The notes: generated from the sequence alone by a model not told the origin. DNA of 37,522 nt from an uncultured Chloroflexales bacterium (GCA_937902315.1 CALGUG010000022.1:1-37522), one strand, 5' to 3'; positions 23,064-32,177 are shown, numbered from the stretch's first letter. Made by a program: numbers and translations.

Positions 23064-25430
23064 CTAGGAGCTAGCTGTTTGAAGCACCTTGAAGTCGCGA
23101 CAGAACTCGTAAAACAGCCCCGAATCATCTTCATCGCCGAGCAGCGTGGTGCGCACTGTGAGCGCATCTGCTTTCGAGACGCTATCGCGGTGGGCGACCC
23201 GATTGCGAATCTCGTGTAGGACCTTGAGGTGCTGCATAAACTTTTCGAACTGCTCTAGCGCGATCTTGTTGGGAGTGAGCACAAACTTGTTCAGCGCTTG
23301 CCAGTTGTGGTTTTGGTCTTTGTAACGATAGTCATAGATATTGACGATGCTGCCGAAGGTAAAGTTATAGGGCTTCATGGGTTTATCTTTGAACATGAGC
23401 TCGAAGCGAGCTGGCCGATAGAAGCGTCGATGGAGCTCGTTTTCGAAGGCGCGCAGATGTTGAACCACACAAGCCGCCCAATCGGGCACCGAGCCCTCGC
23501 CCATATCGTACCAAATATATTCGCCCGATAACAACATATCGCGCGACTTCTGGTCGATCGAGTTTGGATCACTGATCCAATAGCGGCGCAGGCTGCCTTT
23601 GCGTAAACCGTCTTCGATCGGGCCGAACTGAGGATTACGGTATTTTGTATAGGCATCGGCTAACTGGCCGACCGCCTCGATCACCGCGTTACGAGCTTGC
23701 TCGATCTCCTCATTGTCTTGGGTTTTTTGGATGAGATCTTGGAGCCATTTGCGTAACTGTTCGATATTCTTGTTCAGATCATCTTGAGTCAGTACACGCT
23801 TGACCATCAGCGGGATAACGGCCTGCTCTTGGCCGATGATATGGCAGAGCCGTCTGTTTTTTAGGCAGTCGCACTGGGGGCAGACCCGATCGATGCGGTA
23901 GGGGCTGACATGCGGCTTGGGACAGAAGGCCAACGGTCCGCCACAGACGCTGCACTGCTCGTTGAGGCTGGCGGGGCTAGTGCCGGGGGCTGGTGCGGGG
24001 CGTAGTGTATCGCTATCGGCGATGCTGCCATAGCAGTGGATCTCGACGGGCCTGTGCAGACGGGCGTGAACTTGGTCGAGCACCTGGTTTAGATAGGTGG
24101 CGATGCTGCTTGGCGCGTAGTGGGGCGGAATCTGCCAGCCATCGATCTGGATATGGCGGCTTAGCTCGAAGCTGTTATCTAGGGTGGCGCGCATCGGCCC
24201 AAGGCGGGCGGGCTGGGCGCTGGCTTGGGCTTGCTGAGCCATAAGCTCGGCTTGCTCTGTGCTTGGGGCGCTCTGCTGCTCCTCGGGTGCCTTGGAATCG
24301 GCTTTGTCGTAGGCGAAGAGCAGGCTACCATAACGTTCGCCGATCAGTTGGAGGTCGGCCAGCATACGTTTGAGCGGGTCGGTGAACATGCGGTCGCCCG
24401 CGCGGGGCTTGTAGTACTTTGCATCGAGGATGTAGCCCGGCTCTTGCCAGATCAGCTGCTTGCCATCGCGGATCTCGTGACGCCCTTTGCGATAGATATA
24501 GTAGTCAGGGCGCACCCCTGGGGCGTTATGCCACAGAACAGGTCGGGTCGCCTCGTGTTTGAGTAGGTAGGGAGTCTGCTCAGCGCCCCAGCGGAAGTGG
24601 ATCTCGCGCCTTTTGCTGTTGAAGCTATCGAGCAGACCTCTGCTCTCGAAGAGATCGACCAGTTCGAAGAAGATCCAGTGTTGGAAGAGCATGTCGGCCT
24701 TCTCGGGGTCGCTGCCCACCACATCTTCGCCCTGGTTTGGCTGGTTTTCGATCAAGCGCAGCTCGTTGTAGCGTCTGCGCCATTCGAGCAACTGGCTGTA
24801 GGCGCTGGGCATATGGTGGTAGCGCTCGCTAAGCTGGGCCTCAATCGCCTCGGCGCGGCCTGCGTCAAGCTTTGCTTGAGCTGCGTTGCGCAAAGCCGCA
24901 AACTGCGGAAAGTGCAGAGCCTTTTCGCAGCTTTCGATGATGCTGTGCAGAGGGTGGCGCAGAGCCGAATCGGGGTTGCTCTCGCTCTCTTTGGCGAGCA
25001 GCTCGCGCGCATGGGCCTGATACTGCAAGAGCGTGATGATGGTGAGCAGGTTGCCAGGCGTGGCGAAGTCGCGCCGCCGCACATGGGTATAGACTTGGAG
25101 CAGGGCTTGGTCGGGTCGCTCGTTCCAGTTGGCTTCAAAGCTGCGCACCCAGTTGACGCGGCCACGTGCGGGCAGCTCTTCGCGCTCGAGCGTATGGGGC
25201 GACTCGAAACTGAGGCGGCGCGTAATGCTGGGCAGAATGCTTTCAAACAAACTATCGCGCAACTGGAAGATCACCGCCAAGTCGCGGTAGTTGCTGAAGC
25301 TGCTGAGCGCTAGCCCAGAGCCTTCGCGTTCGCCGATTTCGTCGCGAAAGCGCTGCTCATCGTAGCGCAAGATCAAGGCGATCATGCGCGCCTGCATGTG
25401 ACGAAAGCCCTGGATCATCAGATCGCTCAT
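23064..25430 (-). CDS. McrC-like effector: PD-(D/E)XK nuclease, Zn finger, HEPN-like C-terminus
   Basis: The 788-residue protein is the third gene of the operon, 12 nt after the second ATPase stop, with GGGAGAGGGG as ribosome site. A helical N-terminus (1-230) has RRRDFATPGNLLTIITLLQ, reminiscent of DUF2357. A helix DMLFQHWIFFELVDLFESRG (about 245-264) precedes a PD-(D/E)XK-like core: RPDYYIY near 307 and ILDAKYYKP near 332. A cysteine cluster, CSVCGG (about 491) to CPQCDC, looks like a zinc finger. The C-terminal 130 residues are helical with HEIRNRVAHRD (about 738-748), the R-N-x-x-x-H signature of HEPN ribonucleases. E. coli McrC is less than half this size and lacks the last two parts. 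The McrC role is inferred from the motifs and the operon; the HEPN call is inference. Confidence 0.85.
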   Translation of the reverse strand: MSDLMIQGFRHMQARMIALILRYDEQRFRDEIGEREGSGLALSSFSNYRDLAVIFQLRDSLFESILPSITRRLSFESPHTLEREELPARGRVNWVRSFEANWNERPDQALLQVYTHVRRRDFATPGNLLTIITLLQYQAHARELLAKESESNPDSALRHPLHSIIESCEKALHFPQFAALRNAAQAKLDAGRAEAIEAQLSERYHHMPSAYSQLLEWRRRYNELRLIENQPNQGEDVVGSDPEKADMLFQHWIFFELVDLFESRGLLDSFNSKRREIHFRWGAEQTPYLLKHEATRPVLWHNAPGVRPDYYIYRKGRHEIRDGKQLIWQEPGYILDAKYYKPRAGDRMFTDPLKRMLADLQLIGERYGSLLFAYDKADSKAPEEQQSAPSTEQAELMAQQAQASAQPARLGPMRATLDNSFELSRHIQIDGWQIPPHYAPSSIATYLNQVLDQVHARLHRPVEIHCYGSIADSDTLRPAPAPGTSPASLNEQCSVCGGPLAFCPKPHVSPYRIDRVCPQCDCLKNRRLCHIIGQEQAVIPLMVKRVLTQDDLNKNIEQLRKWLQDLIQKTQDNEEIEQARNAVIEAVGQLADAYTKYRNPQFGPIEDGLRKGSLRRYWISDPNSIDQKSRDMLLSGEYIWYDMGEGSVPDWAACVVQHLRAFENELHRRFYRPARFELMFKDKPMKPYNFTFGSIVNIYDYRYKDQNHNWQALNKFVLTPNKIALEQFEKFMQHLKVLHEIRNRVAHRDSVSKADALTVRTTLLGDEDDSGLFYEFCRDFKVLQTASS

Positions 25431-25442
25431 ATCCCCTCTCCC

Positions 25443-28190
25443 CTACAAGCCTGCTTCGGCGATAAATGCCCTGAGCCGTCTCTTAAACAGTCCGTCCTGC
25501 GGGATACTGAGCGCTGCAGCGAAGTCGAAGCGTTCGGCTAGAGCATCGCGCTCGAGCGTATTGGGATCGCTCTGCCCAAGGCTTTCGAGTTGCGACTGGC
25601 GGCGCAGGGAGGGCAGTTTGTTGAGTTCGGCTTGCAGTTTGCTGGCGAACTGATCGAGATCGGCCGCATGTTCGAGGTAGAGCAGCAGCACACGCAGCTC
25701 ATCGCGGGCCAACAACTGCAACTGGTCGGCCAGCACATCGCTCAGGGCGCTATCGAGCGCTGTGCTCCAGAGCTTCGACTCGTCGTGTTGCAAGCCCGAT
25801 GTGATCAGCACACTCATCAGCAAGGTTTTGAGCACGGCGATAGCTTGCGCGGTGCCCAGTTGACGATAGCTGCGAATAGCCCAATAGATCCGCCAGAAAT
25901 CATCGATCACCTTCTGGTGTTCGTCTTTGATCGCGCGCCAATTGTCCTCAGCGTCAACTTGGAGATAGTCGTCGATCATACCCTCAAGCTCGGGATTGAG
26001 CGCTTTAAGCGCGCCAACCGCTCGTCTGAGCGCAATCTTAGCCTCATCGTCGCGCTGCTTGCGGCTAGGCGGCAGCAGATCGATAAAGACAAAACGGCGT
26101 TTCATAGCTTCGCTGATCTGGTTGAGGAAGTGGCGGTCGAAGCTATTGAGGGTCGCTAGAATGCGGAAGTCTTTGGGCAGCGGTACGGCTGTCTCGCCGC
26201 CGTCGGGCGTGGGCACCATCAAGGGTGCATCGTCGCTGCCGAGCGTGGTGAGCAGGCTGCCGAAGGCTGCATCGATCGGCGCACGCGTAAACTCGTCGAT
26301 CACCAGCCAGCGGCCGTGGTAGCGGCGGCCCTGCTCGTCGCGGATCTCACGGCGCACAAACTCGCGCGGAATGGCATCGTCATCGCTATTGGCGTAGTTG
26401 CTCAATACGGCGCGGCTCAACACACCCAGACGGATCTTATAGACCAGTTGTTGGCCCTGCTGGTTGTTAACAACTTGGGGCGTTAAGCCGCCCAGCACAT
26501 GGCGCACGCCCCAATCTTCGGTTGCAGTGCTTAGCAGCACATCGTAACCATAGCGCGCTTGTTGTTGCTCTTCGAGCGGCTCGAACGGCGTGCGGTTGGG
26601 ATCGGTTACAAAGTTGAGCTCTGTAAACGGCTCGCTATCGCTCCAGAGCAGGCTGGGCAGGCGACGCGCCAGATGGGTTTTGCCGGTGCCGGGCGGGCCG
26701 CTCAGCACAACATGCTGGCCGCTCAAGAGCGCGCGATAGATGCGCTTAATGGTTTTCTCATCGATCATCAGCTCACGCCGCAACTGTTCGATGCGTTGCT
26801 GTAAAAGTTGTGGCTCGATGTAAGGTAGCACATTGTTTACGGCATAGTTGCGCTGTGCATGCGAGCGGCGCACCTGCTTTATCTTCTCGATCAGCTCGGC
26901 TAGGCTGCGCTGCATCACGCTCTGGCCTGTGGGAGGCTCGAAAGCTGCTGGAATACTGCGCCAACCCTCGGCGCTCTTCTCGACCAGACCCGCCTCTTCA
27001 TACCAATCTAACAGCGCTTCGCCGTAAGGCCATTCGCTGGCGGGGTGCGGCTTGCCGTCGAGCGGTGCGCGCAGAATCGGCATCTCGTAGCTCTGGTCGG
27101 GCTTCATCAACAGGGCCAGCGCCATATACTTCATCAGCTCTTCGCGGCTTGCATCGGCCAGTTGGGGCAGGCGTTGGTAGCGCCCTTCGCCTTCATAGCT
27201 GATAACACGCAGCCGCTTGAGATCGTCGATCAAGGTTTGGGGGTGTGGCGGCCTATCTACAATGCGCGGAATGATCTGCCCCACAAGCAGCACGATCTGT
27301 TCGGCTGTAAGCGGACGAGTGATGCGAATAGCCAGTTCGGCGTAGTTACTTAGCTTATTGCCCAAGCTGGCGGGCAGCGCGGTTTGCTTGGCGTTTGTGT
27401 CGCCCAGCTTACTGTGGGCCGCTGCATCGGGCAGCTTAAAGAAGTCGAGCTGCTTGCCAGTCTTGGCTTGATAGCCCGCGCGGATCGCCAAGAGCTGGCG
27501 GTCGACATCTTCAAAGTGTTGATCGGCGTAGTGGGCGTATTGTTTGGCCAACTGCTGCTTATGGCTGCGCGATACGATCGGCTCAAAGCTATCGGGGAAG
27601 ACCATATGCAAGAGTGCTTCGCGCTGGGTATACGCCTTCTCGATCGGAATACTGAAGAGAAACTGCTTAAATTGCCATGGATCGCTCAAGTAGTTGGCGC
27701 GTTCGGCGGGTATAAGCCGCTTCCAAGCCAGAAAGGTATCGAGCAGGAAGCTTAGTTGCTGGTTGCGATAGACCGAAAAGGCGCTGCCGGTATTGGGCAA
27801 ACCATAGTCGAGCGCCAGCGCTAACTCGTTTGGGAAGTCGGCGCTGCCTTCGGCCCAGCCTAAAATCGTTCTGATGGTCTGTTGCTTCTCGGCGCTGCCC
27901 GACTTCAGATTGCCCGGGTTCATCACATGCACGAAGTAAAGCTCGGCCATCAGTTGATAGATCGGGGCGCTGGCTCCGGCGAGCTGGGCGCGCAGGTTTG
28001 TTAGAAAAGAGCCTTTGCTGGCCTCGGCGGGCTGAAGCGCCAAACGCCGCTCTAGCTCGCTAAGCTGATCGAGGGTCCAGATCGGCTGGTTGGGGCTAAA
28101 GAGCGAGCCATCTTTGGCCAAGACCTGCTCAACAAATTGCTGAGCTGCCTTGTAGTAAAAGCTGGCCTGCTCGGCTGTATCTCGTGTCAT
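25443..28190 (-). CDS. McrB-like AAA+ ATPase/GTPase, paralogue 2
   Basis: In this 915-residue protein the first 300 or so residues hold a conserved segment with LLHMVFPDSFEPIVSR (about 190-205), seen in McrB-like proteins. A middle winged-helix-like region (about 300-440) follows. The AAA+ module has Walker A GPPGTGKTHLARRLPSLLW (about 498), Walker B RWLVIDEFTRAPID (about 628), LNSFDR at the place of McrB's MNTAD nucleotide motif (about 680) and the arginine region AMKRRF. A helical C-terminus follows. E. coli McrB is about half as long. It sits 12 nt after paralogue 1, with AGGA at the junction, and should form a motor with it that drives the downstream nuclease. GTP rather than ATP use is not decided by sequence. 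Confidence 0.92.
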   Translation of the reverse strand: MTRDTAEQASFYYKAAQQFVEQVLAKDGSLFSPNQPIWTLDQLSELERRLALQPAEASKGSFLTNLRAQLAGASAPIYQLMAELYFVHVMNPGNLKSGSAEKQQTIRTILGWAEGSADFPNELALALDYGLPNTGSAFSVYRNQQLSFLLDTFLAWKRLIPAERANYLSDPWQFKQFLFSIPIEKAYTQREALLHMVFPDSFEPIVSRSHKQQLAKQYAHYADQHFEDVDRQLLAIRAGYQAKTGKQLDFFKLPDAAAHSKLGDTNAKQTALPASLGNKLSNYAELAIRITRPLTAEQIVLLVGQIIPRIVDRPPHPQTLIDDLKRLRVISYEGEGRYQRLPQLADASREELMKYMALALLMKPDQSYEMPILRAPLDGKPHPASEWPYGEALLDWYEEAGLVEKSAEGWRSIPAAFEPPTGQSVMQRSLAELIEKIKQVRRSHAQRNYAVNNVLPYIEPQLLQQRIEQLRRELMIDEKTIKRIYRALLSGQHVVLSGPPGTGKTHLARRLPSLLWSDSEPFTELNFVTDPNRTPFEPLEEQQQARYGYDVLLSTATEDWGVRHVLGGLTPQVVNNQQGQQLVYKIRLGVLSRAVLSNYANSDDDAIPREFVRREIRDEQGRRYHGRWLVIDEFTRAPIDAAFGSLLTTLGSDDAPLMVPTPDGGETAVPLPKDFRILATLNSFDRHFLNQISEAMKRRFVFIDLLPPSRKQRDDEAKIALRRAVGALKALNPELEGMIDDYLQVDAEDNWRAIKDEHQKVIDDFWRIYWAIRSYRQLGTAQAIAVLKTLLMSVLITSGLQHDESKLWSTALDSALSDVLADQLQLLARDELRVLLLYLEHAADLDQFASKLQAELNKLPSLRRQSQLESLGQSDPNTLERDALAERFDFAAALSIPQDGLFKRRLRAFIAEAGL

Positions 28191-28202
28191 AATGCTGATC
28201 CT

Positions 28203-30920
28203 CTACAAGCCAGTTTCAGTGATAAATGCTTTGAGACGTGCGACAAACAGCCCATCCTGCGGGATAGCTAGTTTGCGGCCGAAGTCGAAGCGCTCTTCCA
28301 AGTGTTTCAAGTTGAGCTTGGTATGCGATTCCTGCCCGAGGATTTCGAGCTGGGCCTGCAGGCGTTGGCTCGGTAGCTTGCCCAGTTCCTCTTGCAATTT
28401 GCTGACGAAGCTAGCGCGATCGGCGGCATGTTCGAGGTAGAGCAGCAGCACACGCAGCTCATCGCGGGCCAACAACTGCAACTGGTCGGCCAGCACATCG
28501 CTCAGGGCGCTATCGAGCGCTTCCGGCCATTCGGTCTCGATCATCACATCCATAAGCATGCTCTTTAGGGCGGCGATGGCCTGAGCGGTGCCCAGTTGGC
28601 GATAGGTACGGATAGCCCAATAGATCTTCCAGAAGTCTTCGATTACGGTTTGGTGCTCTGGATCGCGCACTTGGAACTGATCTTGGCTGTCGCGCTCGAA
28701 ATAGGTGTCGAGCAGGGTCTCAAGCTCGGGGTTGAGCGCTTTAAGCGCCTCGATGGCCCGTCTAAGTGCGATGCTTGCCTCATCCTTGCGTTGATCGCGG
28801 CTGGGCGGCAGCAGGTCGATAAAGACAAAACGGCGTTTCATAGCTTCGCTGATCTGGTTGAGGAAGTGGCGGTCGAAGCTATTGAGGGTCGCTAGAATGC
28901 GGAAGTCTTTGGGCAGCGGTACGGCTGTCTCGCCGCCGTCGGGCGTGGGCACCATTAGGGGTGCATCGTCGCTGCCGAGCGTGGTGAGCAGGCTGCCAAA
29001 GGCTGCATCGATGGGGGCACGGGTAAACTCGTCGATCACGATCCAGCGCCCGTGGTAGCGGCGACCCTGCTCGTCGCGATATTCGCGGCGCACAAACTCG
29101 CGCGGAATAGCGTCATCATCGCTATTGGCGTAGTTGCTCAATACGGCGCGGCTCAACACACCCAGGCGGATCTTATAGACCAGTTGTTGGCCCTGCTGGT
29201 TGCTAACAACCTGGGGCGTTAAGCCGCCTAGCACATGGCGCACGCCCCAATCTTCGGTTGCGGTGGTCAGTAGCACATCGTAGCCGTAGCGCGCTTGGGT
29301 TTTGGATTCCAGTTCGCCGAAGGGCGAGTCATTGGGATCGGTCGGGAAGTTCAGCTCTTCGACTTGCACACTATCGCTCCAGAGCAGGCTGGGCAGACGG
29401 CGTGCCAGATGGGTTTTGCCGGTGCCGGGAGGGCCGCTCAATACCACATGCTGGCCGCTCAAGAGCGCGCGATAGATGCGCAGAATGGTTTCTTCATCGA
29501 CCATCAGCTCGCGCCGCAGCTCAGCAATACGCGCTTGGAGAATCTCTGGCTCGATATAGGGCAGCACACTGTTGACAGCTTGATCGCGCTGTTGTCGCGA
29601 ACGGCGCACCCGTTTCAGCTTTTCAAACAGATCGCGCAGGGTGGTCTGCATCACGCTCTCGCCTGTGGGCGGCTCGAAGGCGCTCGCAATGCTTTGCCAG
29701 CCCGAGCCAACCCTTGTGACAAAGCCCGCCTCTTCGTACCAAGCCAGCAGCGCTTCGCCGTAAGGCCAGTCGCTGGCGGGGTGGGGCTGCTCATCGAGCG
29801 GTGCACGCAGAATCGGCATCTCGTAGCCTTGCTCGCTCTGCACGAGCAACATCAGGGCCATATAGCGAATCAACTCGCTGCGGCTGGCTCCGTTAAGCTG
29901 AGGCCAGCGTTGATAGCTGCCATCGCCGCGATCTTGGATAACCCGCAGGCGCTTGAGATCGTCGATCAGGCTTTGCGGCTCTGGTTCGCGGTCGACAATG
30001 CGAGGCGTGATGCGTCCGATCTCTTCGATCAGTTCTTGAACACTTTGCGGTTTGCCTATACGCAGGGCTAGCTCGGCATAGTTGCTCAGCTTGTCGCCGA
30101 GGCTATTGGGCAAGCTTTTGGCGCTGCTGCTCTCGCTGCTGGTGATGCGCGGGCTGGTGTGGGGCGGATTGAAGAAGTCGAAAGGCCGCCCATATTTGGC
30201 GCTATAGCTCTGTTGAATGGCGTAGAGCTGGCGATCGACATCGCTATGCTGTTCAGTTGTATAGCTGCTATAGAGCTTGGCGGCGTGCTGTTTAAAATCG
30301 CGTGATGCGATGCGCTCAAAGGTATCCGGAAAGACCATATGTAGCAGGATCTCGCGCTGGGCATAAGCACTGTGGATCGGTTGCGCAAACAGAAACTGCT
30401 TAAAGGCCCAAGGATCGTTCAGCAGGGCAGTGCGCTCGCTCTCTGCTAGGCGCTTCCAAGCCAGCACTGTTTCGAGCAGAAACTTGACTTGAAAATAGCG
30501 GAAGGTTAAAAAAGCGATGCCAGGATTAATAATACCTTCGTCTAAGGCATCATCGAGCTGCTTAGGAATACTGACAGGATGCTCGGCCCAACTCAAAACC
30601 GTATTGATCAAGCCGCGTTTCGCCCGACCTCCAAAACGGCCCTTGCCTACCACCACCACATGGGCATAGAGCAGCTCGCCCATCAGTTGATAGATCGTAT
30701 CGGAGGCGCCTGCTAGCTGGTCTTTAAGGCGTTCTATAAAGTTCTGGCCTGGCGCTTTGGCGGGCGTATCGATGAACCTCTCATTGAGGAGGCGTAGATT
30801 GGCCTCGCTCCAGATCGGCTGGTCGGGCCTAAAGAGCGAGCTATCTTTGTGAAAGATCTGCTCAACGATGATCTCGATAGCGGCATAAACGATTTTGGAA
30901 CTCTCCGCAGGTTCTCGCAT
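28203..30920 (-). CDS. McrB-like AAA+ ATPase/GTPase, paralogue 1
   Basis: This is the first gene of the three-gene operon (905 residues). It has the same order as its paralogue: an N-terminal domain with LLHMVFPDTFERIASRD (about 196-212), a middle winged-helix-like region, Walker A GPPGTGKTHLAR (about 496), Walker B RWIVIDEFTRAPID (about 626), LNSFDRHFL (about 678), AMKRRF, and a helical C-terminus. The N- and C-terminal thirds differ clearly from paralogue 2 while the AAA+ core is almost identical. The ribosome site is weak (GGA). The gap upstream (30921-31478) holds a TTGACA on the minus strand at 31010-31015 without a well-spaced -10, and a MITE-like element. Confidence 0.92.
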   Translation of the reverse strand: MREPAESSKIVYAAIEIIVEQIFHKDSSLFRPDQPIWSEANLRLLNERFIDTPAKAPGQNFIERLKDQLAGASDTIYQLMGELLYAHVVVVGKGRFGGRAKRGLINTVLSWAEHPVSIPKQLDDALDEGIINPGIAFLTFRYFQVKFLLETVLAWKRLAESERTALLNDPWAFKQFLFAQPIHSAYAQREILLHMVFPDTFERIASRDFKQHAAKLYSSYTTEQHSDVDRQLYAIQQSYSAKYGRPFDFFNPPHTSPRITSSESSSAKSLPNSLGDKLSNYAELALRIGKPQSVQELIEEIGRITPRIVDREPEPQSLIDDLKRLRVIQDRGDGSYQRWPQLNGASRSELIRYMALMLLVQSEQGYEMPILRAPLDEQPHPASDWPYGEALLAWYEEAGFVTRVGSGWQSIASAFEPPTGESVMQTTLRDLFEKLKRVRRSRQQRDQAVNSVLPYIEPEILQARIAELRRELMVDEETILRIYRALLSGQHVVLSGPPGTGKTHLARRLPSLLWSDSVQVEELNFPTDPNDSPFGELESKTQARYGYDVLLTTATEDWGVRHVLGGLTPQVVSNQQGQQLVYKIRLGVLSRAVLSNYANSDDDAIPREFVRREYRDEQGRRYHGRWIVIDEFTRAPIDAAFGSLLTTLGSDDAPLMVPTPDGGETAVPLPKDFRILATLNSFDRHFLNQISEAMKRRFVFIDLLPPSRDQRKDEASIALRRAIEALKALNPELETLLDTYFERDSQDQFQVRDPEHQTVIEDFWKIYWAIRTYRQLGTAQAIAALKSMLMDVMIETEWPEALDSALSDVLADQLQLLARDELRVLLLYLEHAADRASFVSKLQEELGKLPSQRLQAQLEILGQESHTKLNLKHLEERFDFGRKLAIPQDGLFVARLKAFITETGL

Positions 30921-31182
30921 AGATCAAATCCATAGCTAGTCAGAGTGCGCTTGAGCGAATGGCGCTTCTATCAGCTTATCGCTATACAGAAGGGCTGGGC
31001 GGCTATGCTTGTCAACAGTGCTGAAGCTGCAAGCTTTCGGACCGTTAAGCGGTGAGGTAGGCCGCCATGCGCTCGATCCGCTGGCCCAAGGGCAACAGTC
31101 GGGCAGGCTGGCCCGTATAGCCGAGATACTGCATGCTAGTATAGCGAAAATATGGCTCTCTGCCTAGCGTTCGGCCCGTTTA

Positions 31183-31305
31183 TACCAAATCCGCTAGCAC
31201 GCTTGCTATTTGGCCTTCGGCAGAGCGGAACGTGACTCTTTTTGCTTTTCGCGGCTTTGCGTTTTTCTGAGCTAAGAGCATGCAGGTCTTTAAACGGATT
31301 TGCTA
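31183..31305 (+). repeat. MITE-like element, 123 bp
   Basis: The ends are TACCAAATCCG (31183-31193) and CGGATTTGCTA (31295-31305), inverted with one mismatch and TA at both ends. It shares GGCCTTCGGCAGAGCGGAAC with the copy at 8383. It lies in the 558-bp gene-free gap between the McrB operon and the terminator of the upstream gene. Confidence 0.8.
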
Positions 31306-31402
31306 TTAGCAGCATAGCCTGCGGCATGTTTGAGCACACAAGCAGATAGAAGCCTTTCTCTTATTAGTAGCGAAAGGCTGCAAAAACGCAAACAGCCAAA
31401 AA

Positions 31403-31432
31403 CACCTGCCGGAGATCGCTCTCCGACAGGTG
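31403..31432 (-). terminator. Rho-independent terminator
   Basis: A stem of 13 positions with one mismatch (31403-31415 with 31420-31432) and loop TCGC is followed on the minus strand by GTTTTTGG. It ends the transcript of the gene stopping at 31479, so the McrB operon needs its own promoter. Confidence 0.9.
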
Positions 31433-31478
31433 TATCTAAGCAGCTTGTTCGCTCTAAGCGCGAAGCGCTAGCCCTAGA

Positions 31479-32177
31479 CTAGGCTCTAATCATATTGAGA
31501 TAAGCGATTTGATCGGGTTGGGTGATGCGTGCCAGTTTGCGCATACGTTTCAGCCAGCTTGTGAGGGCGGCCAGCTTCTCGCGCTGAAGGGCTGTTTGGA
31601 CGCGGGCCTCGCTTTTACGGGCCTCTTGCAACACGTCGAGCTGCATATAGTGCTCGATGCGCTGCCGCTCCTCTTCAAGCCGTTCGCGACTGTAGCCGAT
31701 GCTCTCTAGCTCGGCCAGCAGGCTTGCTTCGTTGAGCACCGCGTTGTAGAGGGTGCGGGCTTGGTCGAGCAGGGCCGCTTGCGAGCGACTGGCTTGGCGC
31801 GCTTTGTTGCCCTCGGTCTCGGTGACTTCGCTGCTTTTAGAGGCGGCGCGGGGCGCACAGCGAATACCAGTGGTTTCGAGCATGTCGCGGTCGTTGGGGT
31901 AGAGGGTTTTGATAGCCGCCTTCAGTTTGCTGATCATTCTGTTAAGCTCTTGGCGATGCTGATTCAGTTGGTCGGTCAGGCCATACTGATCGCCCAAGGC
32001 GGCGTGGGCGGCATCGCGAGCATCGGAGGCTGCCATGAGGAGCGCTTGGCCCTCGGCGATCTTGGCTGGGTTGTAGCCAAAGCTCGCTAAGAAGTTTTGC
32101 AGCCCGGGGTCGGTTTCGATTAAGCCAAAGATAACACGGGCGTCGTCGAGTTGGTCGGCAATACGTAATGTAACCAC
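31479..32177 (-). CDS. Helical unknown protein with internal duplication
   Basis: The 232-residue, charged, wholly helical protein has no membrane segment. The two halves look alike: FLASFGYNPAKIAEGQALL (about 29-47) compares with ELESIGYSRERLEEERQRI (about 155-173), each followed by long helices rich in A/R/E and closing with a K/L-rich helix (ISKLKAAIKTL; SWLKRMRKLARI). The linker (about 108-130) is Ser/Thr/Glu-rich. No family is recognised. It lies between the methyltransferase and the McrB operon on the same strand, but it has its own terminator and is separated from the methyltransferase by repeats, so a defence role is only suggested by place. Confidence 0.75.
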   Translation of the reverse strand: MVTLRIADQLDDARVIFGLIETDPGLQNFLASFGYNPAKIAEGQALLMAASDARDAAHAALGDQYGLTDQLNQHRQELNRMISKLKAAIKTLYPNDRDMLETTGIRCAPRAASKSSEVTETEGNKARQASRSQAALLDQARTLYNAVLNEASLLAELESIGYSRERLEEERQRIEHYMQLDVLQEARKSEARVQTALQREKLAALTSWLKRMRKLARITQPDQIAYLNMIRA

